From an uncultured Eubacteriales bacterium (GTDB taxonomy: Bacteria > Bacillota > Clostridia > Oscillospirales > UMGS1783), in assembly GCA_934456365.1 (NCBI GenBank), contig CAKSHC010000001.1, positions 62,001 through 126,000 on the forward strand: a stretch of DNA of 64,000 nucleotides. Reading direction: 5' to 3'. Every line of letters begins with the position of its first letter. Position 1 is the first letter of the stretch. Below the pieces are notes generated by a model. The model worked only from the letters and a program-made list of their open reading frames with translations. It was not told the origin of the DNA and made no database searches. The position numbers and the translations under genes are program-made. Below, in pieces: positions 44,057 to 51,787 of the stretch.

Positions 44057-44437
44057 ATGGCTTCTGAAAAGGTTACCAAACTCATTGAAGATGTTAAGGC
44101 TCTGTCCGTGCTCGAGCTCGCCGAGGTCGTGAAGGCTCTCGAAGAGGAATTCGGCGTTTCCGCCGCTGCTCCCGTTGCCGTGGCTGCCGCTCCGGCTGCT
44201 GCCGCTGCCCCCGCTGCTGAGGAGAAGACCGAGTTCACCGTGGTTCTCAAGTCTGTTGGCGATCAGAAGATCAACGTCATCAAGGCTGTCCGTGAGCTCA
44301 CCAGCCTCGGCCTCAAAGAGGCAAAGGAGCTGGTTGACGGCGCTCCTTCCAACATCAAGGAGAACGTCAGCAAGGAAGACGCTGAAGCCGCTAAGGCGAA
44401 GCTTGTCGAAGCCGGCGCTGAAGTCGAACTCAAGTAA
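44057..44437 (+). CDS. rplL: 50S ribosomal protein L7/L12
   Basis: 126 residues from the ATG at 44057 (TTTGGAGGAAATTAC upstream). N-terminal dimer domain, an Ala-rich hinge (about 38-60) and the C-terminal factor-binding domain EEKTEFTVVLKSVG...VIKAVRELTSLGLKEAKELVD (short pieces shown). The codon use looks strongly biased, as expected for high expression. A terminator follows; rpoB does not. Confidence 0.97.
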   Translation: MASEKVTKLIEDVKALSVLELAEVVKALEEEFGVSAAAPVAVAAAPAAAAAPAAEEKTEFTVVLKSVGDQKINVIKAVRELTSLGLKEAKELVDGAPSNIKENVSKEDAEAAKAKLVEAGAEVELK

Positions 44438-44451
44438 GTTCCGCACTGATC

Positions 44452-44485
44452 GAGCAGGAAGCAGTTTGCTTCCTGCTCTTTTTTT
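44452..44485 (+). terminator. Terminator of the rplJ-rplL unit
   Basis: A 12-bp perfect stem GAGCAGGAAGCA/TGCTTCCTGCTC with a 3-nt loop and a T-run of at least seven, 15 nt after the rplL stop. Confidence 0.9.
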
Positions 44486-44505
44486 GCCTTTTTTTCGAAA
44501 ACCTC

Positions 44506-44534
44506 TTGACAAATCTTTCCGGTGGTGGTATCTT
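44506..44534 (+). promoter_or_regulatory. Heat-shock operon promoter
   Basis: TTGACA (44506-44511), a 17-bp spacer and TATCTT (44529-44534). CIRCE begins 4 bp downstream. Confidence 0.8.
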
Positions 44535-44537
44535 GAA

Positions 44538-44564
44538 TTAGCACTCAGAAGAAGAGAGTGCTAA
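44538..44564 (+). promoter_or_regulatory. CIRCE operator (HrcA binding site)
   Basis: Perfect consensus TTAGCACTC, 9-bp spacer, GAGTGCTAA. It lies between the -10 and the hrcA ribosome site, so HrcA would block transcription of its own operon. Confidence 0.97.
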
Positions 44565-44586
44565 TTTGTGAAAAGGGGGATGGAGA

Positions 44587-45627
44587 ATGGATCTTTCGGA
44601 GCGTCGGGCGCAGATTTTGAACACGCTGATTGACGCCTATATTGAGCATTGCGAACCGATCGGATCGAAGGCTGCTGTCTTTGATAAATTCAACCTTTCT
44701 TCCGCCACCCTGCGCAATGAAATGGCTCGCTTGGAGGAATTGGGGCTTTTGTATCAGCCGCATACTTCGGCCGGGCGGGTGCCGAGCAATTTGGGGTATC
44801 AGTATTATGTGGAGCAGATCATGAATCAGCTTCACCCGGATCCCGTTCAGGTGGATCGAATTCATCAGATGACGTCGGGGATGTCTTCGCGGCCGGAGCG
44901 CTTTTTATCCCAGTGCGCGCATATTGCCGCAGCCCTGACAAACTGTGCGGCGATCACGGTGCATTCCATGGCGGAGCATCGGAAAATCATCTATTTTGAG
45001 TGTTCTTTGATCGATTCTTTCAGCCTGGCGATTGTTGCGGTGATTGGCCGGGATAACATCAAAACGAGCGTTTTTACTTCGCATGATGAGATTTCCATCA
45101 ACGACGCAACGGTGCTGAACCGGATTTTGAATGTGAATCTGACCGGGATTGAAATTTCGAAGATTGACGATACGGTTTATAACCGAATTGAAGAGGAGAT
45201 CCGGAAATACGTTCCGTGCGTGGCCGGGCTTTCCTCGCTTTTGCGTTCGATTATCGAGGAACTGACGGATGTTGAGATGGTCGTTTGCGGAGAAAGCAAT
45301 CTTCTGCAATATCCGGAGTTTTACGATATCAACCGTTTGAAGCAGTTTTATGATGTGATTGCCGATCGGCACCATATCAGCCCGGTTTTGCTGCTTCCGG
45401 CGGATGACGCGATCAGCGTTCGCATTGATCCGGAATTTTTCCCGAATTCTGCATTGATTACGGCTTCTCTTGTCAAAGATGATGTGGGGAGCACAACGGT
45501 ATCGATTGTGGGACCGATGCGGATGAATTATCAAAGGATTCTGTCGGATATGAAATATTTTTCCTATATCATATCCAAATTGCTGGCAGGAGATAACGAA
45601 AAGGAGAAACCACATGGCAGCAAATAA
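44587..45627 (+). CDS. hrcA: Heat-inducible transcription repressor HrcA
   Basis: 346 residues. N-terminal winged helix: LSERRAQILNTLIDAYIEHCEPIGSK and SSATLRNEMARLEELGLLYQPHTSAGRVPSNLGY. The GAF-like and insert domains follow, ending VGSTTVSIVGPMRMNYQRILSDMKYFS. It binds the CIRCE site just upstream. AAAAGGGGGATGGAG precedes the ATG. grpE starts inside its last codons (14-nt overlap). Confidence 0.97.
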   Translation: MDLSERRAQILNTLIDAYIEHCEPIGSKAAVFDKFNLSSATLRNEMARLEELGLLYQPHTSAGRVPSNLGYQYYVEQIMNQLHPDPVQVDRIHQMTSGMSSRPERFLSQCAHIAAALTNCAAITVHSMAEHRKIIYFECSLIDSFSLAIVAVIGRDNIKTSVFTSHDEISINDATVLNRILNVNLTGIEISKIDDTVYNRIEEEIRKYVPCVAGLSSLLRSIIEELTDVEMVVCGESNLLQYPEFYDINRLKQFYDVIADRHHISPVLLLPADDAISVRIDPEFFPNSALITASLVKDDVGSTTVSIVGPMRMNYQRILSDMKYFSYIISKLLAGDNEKEKPHGSK

Positions 45628-46186
45628 GAAGCACGGATCAGAGGAAAAGCAGGAGCCGAAGGTCATGAAGCTTCCTTGCGATGAAGAAACGATGGATGCA
45701 CTGATCCGGGAAAACGATCAGATTGGCAAGGAGCTGGATGAGGCGATTGCGGCCGGTGCCAAAGCCAAAAAGGAGCTGGACGAAGAAAAGGATCGGTTGA
45801 TTCGCCTGATGGCGGAGTATGATAATTACAAAAAGCGTACTGTAAAAGAAAAGGCGCAGATCTACAGTGACGCGAAAGCGGATGCGCTGACGGCCTTTTT
45901 GCCCATGATCGACAACCTGAATCGCGCGTTGGGCGCGCCGGATGAGCAGGGGAGCATGCGCAAGGGGGTGGAAATGATTCTGAACCAGGCAAAAGAAACT
46001 CTGGCCAATCTCGGAATTGAAGAGATCCCGGCCCTGGGGCAGACATTTGATCCCACCCGGCACAACGCGGCCATGCACATTGAAGATCCCCAGTATGGGG
46101 AACAGGAGATTGTGGAAGTTTTTCAAGCCGGCTATTCAATCGGGGACAAGATCATTCGTCACTCGGTTGTGAAGGTTGCAAACTAA
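45614..46186 (+). CDS. grpE: Nucleotide exchange factor GrpE
   Basis: 190 residues. A charged N-terminal tail and long coiled coil (about 28-75) lead to RLMAEYDNYKKRTVKEK, the conserved head-proximal motif. The beta-wing region ends GYSIGDKIIRHSVVKVAN. It releases ADP from DnaK. It overlaps hrcA and is 31 nt before dnaK. Confidence 0.96.
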   Translation: MAANKKHGSEEKQEPKVMKLPCDEETMDALIRENDQIGKELDEAIAAGAKAKKELDEEKDRLIRLMAEYDNYKKRTVKEKAQIYSDAKADALTAFLPMIDNLNRALGAPDEQGSMRKGVEMILNQAKETLANLGIEEIPALGQTFDPTRHNAAMHIEDPQYGEQEIVEVFQAGYSIGDKIIRHSVVKVAN

Positions 46187-46217
46187 AGAAACCAAAACTC
46201 GATAGGAGGATTTTATT

Positions 46218-48053
46218 ATGAGCAAGATCATTGGTATTGACTTAGGCACGACGAATTCCTGCATGGCTGTTATGGAAGGCGGCGAACCGGTTGTTATTCC
46301 CAACGCGGAGGGTGGGCGCACCATTGCTTCCGTGGTTGCTTTTTCCAAGACCGGTGAGAGAATGGTTGGGCAGATCGCCAAAAACCAGGCCATCACCAAC
46401 CCGGAGCGCACCATCAGCTCCATCAAGCGCGATATGGGCACGGATCGTAAGGTTCATATCGATGGAAAGGATTATACGCCGCAGGAGATTTCGGCAATGA
46501 TTCTTCAGAAGATCAAGCTGGACGCCGAAGCCTATCTGGGCGAAACGGTGGACAAAGCGGTGATCACCGTTCCGGCTTACTTCTCGGATGCGCAGCGTCA
46601 GGCCACCAAAGACGCCGGTAAAATTGCCGGTCTGGAGGTGCTCCGCATCATCAACGAGCCGACCGCTGCGGCCCTGGCTTATGGGGTGGATAAGGAGTCG
46701 GAACAGAAGATCATGGTGTACGACTTGGGCGGCGGCACCTTCGATGTGTCGATCCTGGATATCGGCGACGGCGTTTTGGAGGTTCTGGCGACTTCGGGCA
46801 ACAACCGCCTGGGCGGCGACGACTTCGATGAGCGCGTGATGAACTGGATGGCCGATGAGTTCAAGAAGGAGAACAACATCGACCTGCGCCAGGATCGTAT
46901 GGCTTTGCAGCGCTTGAAGGACGCTGCCGAAAAGGCGAAAATTGCGCTTTCCGGCGTGACTTCGACCAACATCAATCTTCCTTATATCACGGCTGACGCC
47001 TCCGGCTCCAAGCATTTGGATATGACCCTGACCCGCGCCAAATTCAATGAACTGACGGCTGATCTCGTGGAAGCCACGATGGGGCCGGTGAAGCGTGCGA
47101 TGAGCGACGCAGGGCTCCAGCCGGGCGATCTTTCGAAGGTTCTGCTGGTGGGCGGCTCGACCCGTATTCCGGCGGTGTACGATGCGGTGAAGCAGTACAC
47201 TGGCAAGGATCCGTTTAAGGGCATCAACCCGGATGAGTGCGTGGCTATGGGCGCTGCGATTCAGGGCGGTGTGCTTGGCGGCGAGGTGAAGGGCATTGTT
47301 TTGCTGGATGTGACCCCGCTGTCTTTGGGTATTGAAACGCTGGGCGGCATCAATACCAAGCTGATCGAGCGCAATACCACCATCCCGACCAAGAAGAGCC
47401 AGGTTTTCTCCACGGCTGCCGACGGACAGACTTCGGTTGAGGTTCATGTTCTGCAGGGTGAACGCGATATGGCTGCCGACAACAAGACCATCGGCCGCTT
47501 CCATTTGGATGGGATTCCTGCCGCTCCCCGCGGTGTGCCTCAGATCGAGGTGACCTTTGATATCGACGCCAACGGTATTGTGAATGTTTCCGCAAAGGAT
47601 CTTGGCACCGGAAAAGAGCAGAAGATCACCATCACCGCTTCCACCAACATGAGCAAGGAGGATGTGGAGCGCGCGGTGAAGGACGCAGAGCAGTATGCCG
47701 AGGCGGACAAGAAGAACCGCGAGGCCATTGAGGTCAAGAACCAGGCCGAGCAGCTGGTGTATCAGAGCGAGAAATCTCTTTCGGAGATCGGCGATAAGGT
47801 CAGCGAGGATGAGAAGAAGGGTGTGAAGGACGAGATCGAGAAGGTCAAATCCGCCCTTGCATCCAACAACACCGATTCGATCAAAGAAGCCAGCGAGAAC
47901 CTTTCCAAGAAGTTTTACGAGCTGTCTGCCAAGCTGTATCAGCAGGCTTCCGCTCAGGGGAATCCGGCTGCCGGCGCGGCTCCTACCCAGAATGAAGACG
48001 GATCGGTCAACGGCGACTACACCGTGGTCGACGATGACAACAAGAAAAACTGA
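46218..48053 (+). CDS. dnaK: Chaperone DnaK (Hsp70)
   Basis: 611 residues. IIGIDLGTTNSCMAVMEGGEP start; VITVPAYFSDAQRQATKDAGKIAGL, YDLGGGTFDVSILD and LLVGGSTRIPAVYDAV in the ATPase domain. The substrate domain has LDVTPLSLGIETLGG, and the Gly/Ala/Asp-rich tail ends TVVDDDNKKN. It folds and remodels proteins with DnaJ and GrpE. TAGGAGG lies upstream. Confidence 0.98.
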   Translation: MSKIIGIDLGTTNSCMAVMEGGEPVVIPNAEGGRTIASVVAFSKTGERMVGQIAKNQAITNPERTISSIKRDMGTDRKVHIDGKDYTPQEISAMILQKIKLDAEAYLGETVDKAVITVPAYFSDAQRQATKDAGKIAGLEVLRIINEPTAAALAYGVDKESEQKIMVYDLGGGTFDVSILDIGDGVLEVLATSGNNRLGGDDFDERVMNWMADEFKKENNIDLRQDRMALQRLKDAAEKAKIALSGVTSTNINLPYITADASGSKHLDMTLTRAKFNELTADLVEATMGPVKRAMSDAGLQPGDLSKVLLVGGSTRIPAVYDAVKQYTGKDPFKGINPDECVAMGAAIQGGVLGGEVKGIVLLDVTPLSLGIETLGGINTKLIERNTTIPTKKSQVFSTAADGQTSVEVHVLQGERDMAADNKTIGRFHLDGIPAAPRGVPQIEVTFDIDANGIVNVSAKDLGTGKEQKITITASTNMSKEDVERAVKDAEQYAEADKKNREAIEVKNQAEQLVYQSEKSLSEIGDKVSEDEKKGVKDEIEKVKSALASNNTDSIKEASENLSKKFYELSAKLYQQASAQGNPAAGAAPTQNEDGSVNGDYTVVDDDNKKN

Positions 48054-48059
48054 TTGAAT

Positions 48060-48088
48060 GAGCCGCCGGGCAATCCGCCCGGCGGCTC
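48060..48088 (+). terminator. Hairpin between dnaK and dnaJ
   Basis: A perfect 12-bp GC-rich stem (48060-48071 with 48077-48088) with an AATCC loop, 6 nt after the dnaK stop and 13 nt before the dnaJ start. No T-run. It probably stabilises the dnaK message or lowers dnaJ expression. Confidence 0.55.
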
Positions 48089-48101
48089 CTGAGGAACATC
48101 C

Positions 48102-49259
48102 ATGGCGGATAAAAGAGATTATTACGAGGTGCTGGGCCTGCAGAAGGGCGCGACCGACGATGAAATTCGGCGCGCGTTTCGGCAGAAGGCCAAAACCTGT
48201 CATCCGGATCTGAATCCGGGCAACAAAGAAGCAGAGCAGCAGTTCAAAGAGATCAACGAAGCCTATAGCGTGCTTTCGGATAAGGAGAAAAGAGCCCGGT
48301 ACGACCAGTTTGGTCATGCGGGAGTGGATCCTTCTTATGGCGCAGGCGCTCCGGGCGGCGCTTATGGCGGCGCCTATGGCAACGCCGGCGATTTCGGCGA
48401 TATCTTCGGCGATATCTTCGGAAATATCTTTGGCGGCGGCCAGCGCAGGAGCAACCCCAACGCGCCGGAACGCGGGCGGGATATTTCCATTGGCCTGACC
48501 ATTGAATTCAACGATTCGATCACGGGCTGCAAACGGAAAATCCGCTATCGTCGGGAAGAAACCTGCGAGGCATGCCACGGCAGCGGCTCGGCGGACGGCA
48601 AGCGCCAGACCTGTCCGACCTGCCACGGAACGGGGCAGGTCCGCATTCAGCAACGTACCATGCTGGGCAATTTCACCAGTGTGACGGTTTGTTCGAGCTG
48701 CGGCGGAACGGGTTCGATTGTGAAGGATCCCTGCAAGAGCTGCGGGGGGCGGGGCGTTGTGCAAAACGAACGCACGATTGAGGCCTCCATTCCGGCCGGA
48801 ATTGCATCCGGGCAGGCGATCAAGCTGGCTGGGCAAGGCTCGGCAGGAAAGCGGGGCGGAGGGAACGGCGATCTGTATATTACCGTCACTGTGAAGCCGC
48901 ATTTTCTCTTTGACCGTCGGGGCAACGATATTTCCTACGACGTTCCGATTACGCTTGCGCAGGCTGTTTCCGGCTGCACGCTGGAGCTGCCTACGGTGGA
49001 TGGCGATACCGTTCGTCAGATCGTTCCCGAGGGGACGCAGGATCAAACGGTTTTCAAGATCCGCAACAAGGGCGTTCCCAATGTCAACGGCCGGGGGCGG
49101 GGCGATTTGTATGTCCGGGTGCTTGTGGAGGTTCCGAAAGGGCTTTCCCGCAAGCAGAAGGATCTGCTGGCTCAGCTGGAAGCCGAGCTGGGTGATCGCA
49201 ACTATGAGCTGGGGCGCAAATATCGCGAGAAACTGAATAAAATAAAGAAAACGCCATGA
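48102..49259 (+). CDS. dnaJ: Chaperone DnaJ (Hsp40)
   Basis: 385 residues. J domain with KRDYYEVLGLQKGATDDEIR and HPDLN (HPD motif). A Gly/Phe-rich linker (about 72-120) and four zinc-finger repeats of type CxxCxGxG follow (CEACHGSG, CPTCHGTG, CSSCGGTG, CKSCGGRG). C-terminal substrate domains complete it. Full type I DnaJ; it stimulates DnaK ATPase. GAGGAAC serves as ribosome site. The terminator stem overlaps the stop codon. Confidence 0.97.
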   Translation: MADKRDYYEVLGLQKGATDDEIRRAFRQKAKTCHPDLNPGNKEAEQQFKEINEAYSVLSDKEKRARYDQFGHAGVDPSYGAGAPGGAYGGAYGNAGDFGDIFGDIFGNIFGGGQRRSNPNAPERGRDISIGLTIEFNDSITGCKRKIRYRREETCEACHGSGSADGKRQTCPTCHGTGQVRIQQRTMLGNFTSVTVCSSCGGTGSIVKDPCKSCGGRGVVQNERTIEASIPAGIASGQAIKLAGQGSAGKRGGGNGDLYITVTVKPHFLFDRRGNDISYDVPITLAQAVSGCTLELPTVDGDTVRQIVPEGTQDQTVFKIRNKGVPNVNGRGRGDLYVRVLVEVPKGLSRKQKDLLAQLEAELGDRNYELGRKYREKLNKIKKTP

Positions 49260-49276
49260 ATTTCATGGCGTTTTCT
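49245..49276. terminator. Terminator of the heat-shock operon
   Basis: A long stem AAAGAAAACGCCATG with CATGGCGTTTTCTTT around the dnaJ stop codon. The A/T-rich arms on both sides allow termination in either direction, including for the minus-strand small gene. Confidence 0.8.
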
Positions 49277-49277
49277 T

Positions 49278-49448
49278 TTACCACTCTTCCAGCGCGCAGG
49301 CCATTTTCTTAAGCAGCTTACCGGCCGAAGAATGCATCAGTTTTTTGGCGGCTCGCTTGGCGTGGTTGGACTTGACCAAAAACATCACACCGGAACAAAC
49401 CGCCATGCCGGTCACCATACCGGCGGCGTAGCAGATTTTTTTGCACAT
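49278..49448 (-). CDS. Small single-helix membrane protein (56 aa)
   Basis: 56 residues: a cysteine-containing N-terminus MCKKICYAAG, one hydrophobic segment (about 8-26, VTGMAVCSGVMFLV), then a basic tail rich in Lys/Ala (NHAKRAAKKLMHSSAGKLLKK). A strong ribosome site GGGGGAGGTG lies 7 nt upstream of the ATG at 49448, and a minus-strand TATACT (49467-49472) is a plausible -10. It ends next to the dnaJ terminator. The family was not recognised and function is unknown. Confidence 0.65.
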   Translation of the reverse strand: MCKKICYAAGMVTGMAVCSGVMFLVKSNHAKRAAKKLMHSSAGKLLKKMACALEEW

Positions 49449-49506
49449 TGTTTTCACCTCCCCCTTAGTATAAGCAAAAAAACCGCGCCTATTTATCTTT
49501 TTTCTG

Positions 49507-49535
49507 TTGAAAAGATCGCCGGAAATCGATATAAT
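49507..49535 (+). promoter_or_regulatory. Promoter of the DUF1015 gene
   Basis: TTGAAA (49507-49512), a 17-bp spacer and TATAAT (49530-49535), 27 bp before the ATG. Confidence 0.8.
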
Positions 49536-49562
49536 GAAACCAGTAATTCGCAGGAGGGAAAA

Positions 49563-50837
49563 ATGGCAGAAATCAAAGGCTTTCATGGGGTGCGCTACAC
49601 CGATCGGGCCGGACGGATCGAGGATCTTGTCAGTCCGCCTTATGATGTGGTGGATGAAAAAACGCGCCGTGCCTGCATTGAAAAAAACGAACACAACATC
49701 ATCCGTTTGGAGCTTCCCGAAGGGGAGAATAAATATCAGAATGCCGCGGCTCTTTATCGGCAATGGCTGGACGATGGCATTCTGGGGCAGGATCCGGATG
49801 AAACCATTTATATCTATGAGCAGCAATTTGAGCTGCGGGGTAAGGTGCATCGGATCAAGGGAATGATCTGCGCCGTTCGATTGGAGGAATTTGATCAGAA
49901 AATCATTCTTCCCCATGAGAACACGCTTTCCAAAGCCAAAACGGACCGTTTTGATCTTCTGAGCGCGGCTAAGGCTAGCTTTTCGCAGATCTATTCTCTT
50001 TATACCGATGAGAAGAAGACAACGGCTGCCCGTTTGGCTACGCTTTCTGCGGGAGAGCCGCTGCAGCGCTTTACAGACGGCGATGGGGTAACGCATTCCT
50101 TGTGGCCGGTGACCGATCCTGCGGCCATTGCGGAGCTTGCTTCCGATTTTGCCGGCCGTCAGCTGTTTATTGCAGACGGACACCATCGCTATGAAACGGC
50201 TTTGCGCTATCGGCGGGAATGCCGGGCGGCGGATCCTTCCTTTACAAAGGATTCACCGGCGAACTTTACGGCGATGTTTTTGGTGGATATGGAGTGCGAG
50301 GGGCTTGTAGTTTTTCCCACGCATCGCATGATTCGCAATTACGGATCGTTTGACGAAAGGGAAGTTCTTGAGAAAATGAACGAGAGCTTTTCCTTTGAGC
50401 GTTTCACCGATCTGAACCGGATGGAAGAAATTTTGGCGGCCAGCCCGTATCAGCACAGCTTTGCCTTCTACACCGGAAAGGATTATTTCTATCTGCTCGG
50501 ATGCGACAGCATTGAAAGCGTGCGACGGGAGATGGGGGCGATGAGCGACGCCTATTGCAGTTTGGATGTGACGGTGCTTCATTCTCTGATTCTGGAGAAA
50601 GCTTTCGGTATTACGGCGACGGATCTGGCCAATCAGACCAAGCTTGCTTATACCCGCGATATTGCCGAAGCGATCGACGGAGTGCGCAGCGGGCGCTACA
50701 GCTGCTCTTTTGTGTTGAATCCGACGCGGGTGGAGCAAATTCGGGATGTGGCGAAAGCGGGGGAGAAGATGCCGCAGAAATCCACGTATTTTTACCCCAA
50801 GATGATTACCGGTCTGGTTTTTATAAATTTTTCATGA
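49563..50837 (+). CDS. DUF1015 family protein
   Basis: 424 residues from the ATG at 49563 (AGGAGGG upstream); an upstream extension of the frame was rejected. Family landmarks: KGFHGVRY, SPPYDVVDEKTRR, NIIRLELPEGEN, HENTLSKAKTDRFDLL, FIADGHHRYETALRYR and FPTHRMIRNY. The family is widespread in anaerobes and sometimes linked to 3-phosphoglycerate/serine metabolism genes, but no activity can be stated. Monocistronic here. Confidence 0.9.
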   Translation: MAEIKGFHGVRYTDRAGRIEDLVSPPYDVVDEKTRRACIEKNEHNIIRLELPEGENKYQNAAALYRQWLDDGILGQDPDETIYIYEQQFELRGKVHRIKGMICAVRLEEFDQKIILPHENTLSKAKTDRFDLLSAAKASFSQIYSLYTDEKKTTAARLATLSAGEPLQRFTDGDGVTHSLWPVTDPAAIAELASDFAGRQLFIADGHHRYETALRYRRECRAADPSFTKDSPANFTAMFLVDMECEGLVVFPTHRMIRNYGSFDEREVLEKMNESFSFERFTDLNRMEEILAASPYQHSFAFYTGKDYFYLLGCDSIESVRREMGAMSDAYCSLDVTVLHSLILEKAFGITATDLANQTKLAYTRDIAEAIDGVRSGRYSCSFVLNPTRVEQIRDVAKAGEKMPQKSTYFYPKMITGLVFINFS

Positions 50838-50843
50838 GCGTTC

Positions 50844-50872
50844 TTGAAATCCCCGAAAAGATGCTGTATAAT
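50844..50872 (+). promoter_or_regulatory. deoC promoter
   Basis: TTGAAA (50844-50849), a 17-bp spacer and TATAAT (50867-50872). Confidence 0.8.
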
Positions 50873-50918
50873 GTAAAAAGAGTGTTTGTTAAACAAAATC
50901 CATCAAGGAGAGATTGAA

Positions 50919-51740
50919 ATGGATATCAATATGTCGAACCTGATCGAAGCGATTGCCAAGGAAGTGGCCAAGCAGTCCGGCGGCGCCCCGGTTTCCTATG
51001 CACCCGCTGCCGCTTCCCGTCCGCTCAATACTTATATCGATCATACCACGCTTGCGGCCGATACTCCGCATTCCAAGATCGAGAAGTATTGCGACGAGGC
51101 GATTCAGTACAAGTTTGCCTCTGTTTGCTTCAACCCCATTCATGTGCGTTATGCGGCATCTCGCCTCAAGGGGACGGGTGTGAACGTTTGCACGGTGATC
51201 GGTTTCCCTCTCGGCGCCAACACCCCGTTTGTGAAGGCGGTTGAGACGGTGGACGCCATTGCCAACGGTGCAAACGAAGTGGATATGGTTGTCAACATCG
51301 GCGCGATCAAGGATAACAACTGGGATCTGGTTCGCGAGGATATTTCGGCTGTTGTGAAAGCGGCCCACGGAACGACCGTGAAGGTTATCATTGAAACCTG
51401 CCTTCTGACCGATGAGGAGAAGGTGAAGGTTTCTCAGATGTGCGTGGAATGCGGCGCTCAGTTTGTGAAGACCTCGACCGGCTTCTCCACCGGCGGCGCG
51501 ACTCCGGAGGATGTGGCTCTGATCCGCCGTGCGGTTGGCCCGAACATGGGGATCAAGGCTTCCGGCGGCGTTCGCTCCAAGGAAGATGCGGAAAAGGTGA
51601 TCGCGGCCGGCGCGACCCGTATTGGCACCAGCGGCGGAATCGGCATCATCACCGGTGCAACGGCTCACAAGTGCGTCAACTGCGGCGCCTGCAAGAACGT
51701 GTGCCCCTCCGGCAATGTTTCCATCATCAAGAATTATTGA
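50919..51740 (+). CDS. deoC: Deoxyribose-phosphate aldolase with N-terminal helix extension and C-terminal ferredoxin-like motif
   Basis: 273 residues (about 220 is usual). The start at 50919 has AAGGAGAG upstream. Residues 4-20 form an amphipathic helix (NMSNLIEAIAKEVAKQ), then a Gly/Ala/Pro linker (21-34) before the catalytic barrel that begins NTYIDHTTL. Active-site segments: VCTVIGFPLG, VDMVVNIGA, VKVIIETCLL, FVKTSTGF (Schiff-base Lys) and GIKASGGVR. After GGIGIITGA the tail has CVNCGACKNVCPSG, a CxxCxxCxxxCP pattern like a [4Fe-4S] ferredoxin site. It cleaves 2-deoxyribose-5-phosphate to acetaldehyde and glyceraldehyde-3-phosphate. The extensions are discussed in the findings. Confidence 0.92.
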   Translation: MDINMSNLIEAIAKEVAKQSGGAPVSYAPAAASRPLNTYIDHTTLAADTPHSKIEKYCDEAIQYKFASVCFNPIHVRYAASRLKGTGVNVCTVIGFPLGANTPFVKAVETVDAIANGANEVDMVVNIGAIKDNNWDLVREDISAVVKAAHGTTVKVIIETCLLTDEEKVKVSQMCVECGAQFVKTSTGFSTGGATPEDVALIRRAVGPNMGIKASGGVRSKEDAEKVIAAGATRIGTSGGIGIITGATAHKCVNCGACKNVCPSGNVSIIKNY

Positions 51741-51752
51741 GAATCGCAAACG

Positions 51753-51787
51753 AAAAGCGGTCAACCGATTGGTTGACCGCTTTTTTT
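51753..51787. terminator. Bidirectional terminator between deoC and tatD
   Basis: A 14-bp perfect stem (51753-51766 with 51771-51784) with a GATT loop, flanking A4 and T7. Confidence 0.9.

Noticed and set aside
46242..49046. A 934-codon minus-strand frame opposite dnaK and dnaJ
   Set aside because: Antisense to two certain chaperone genes; long mirror frames opposite dnaK are a well-known artefact.
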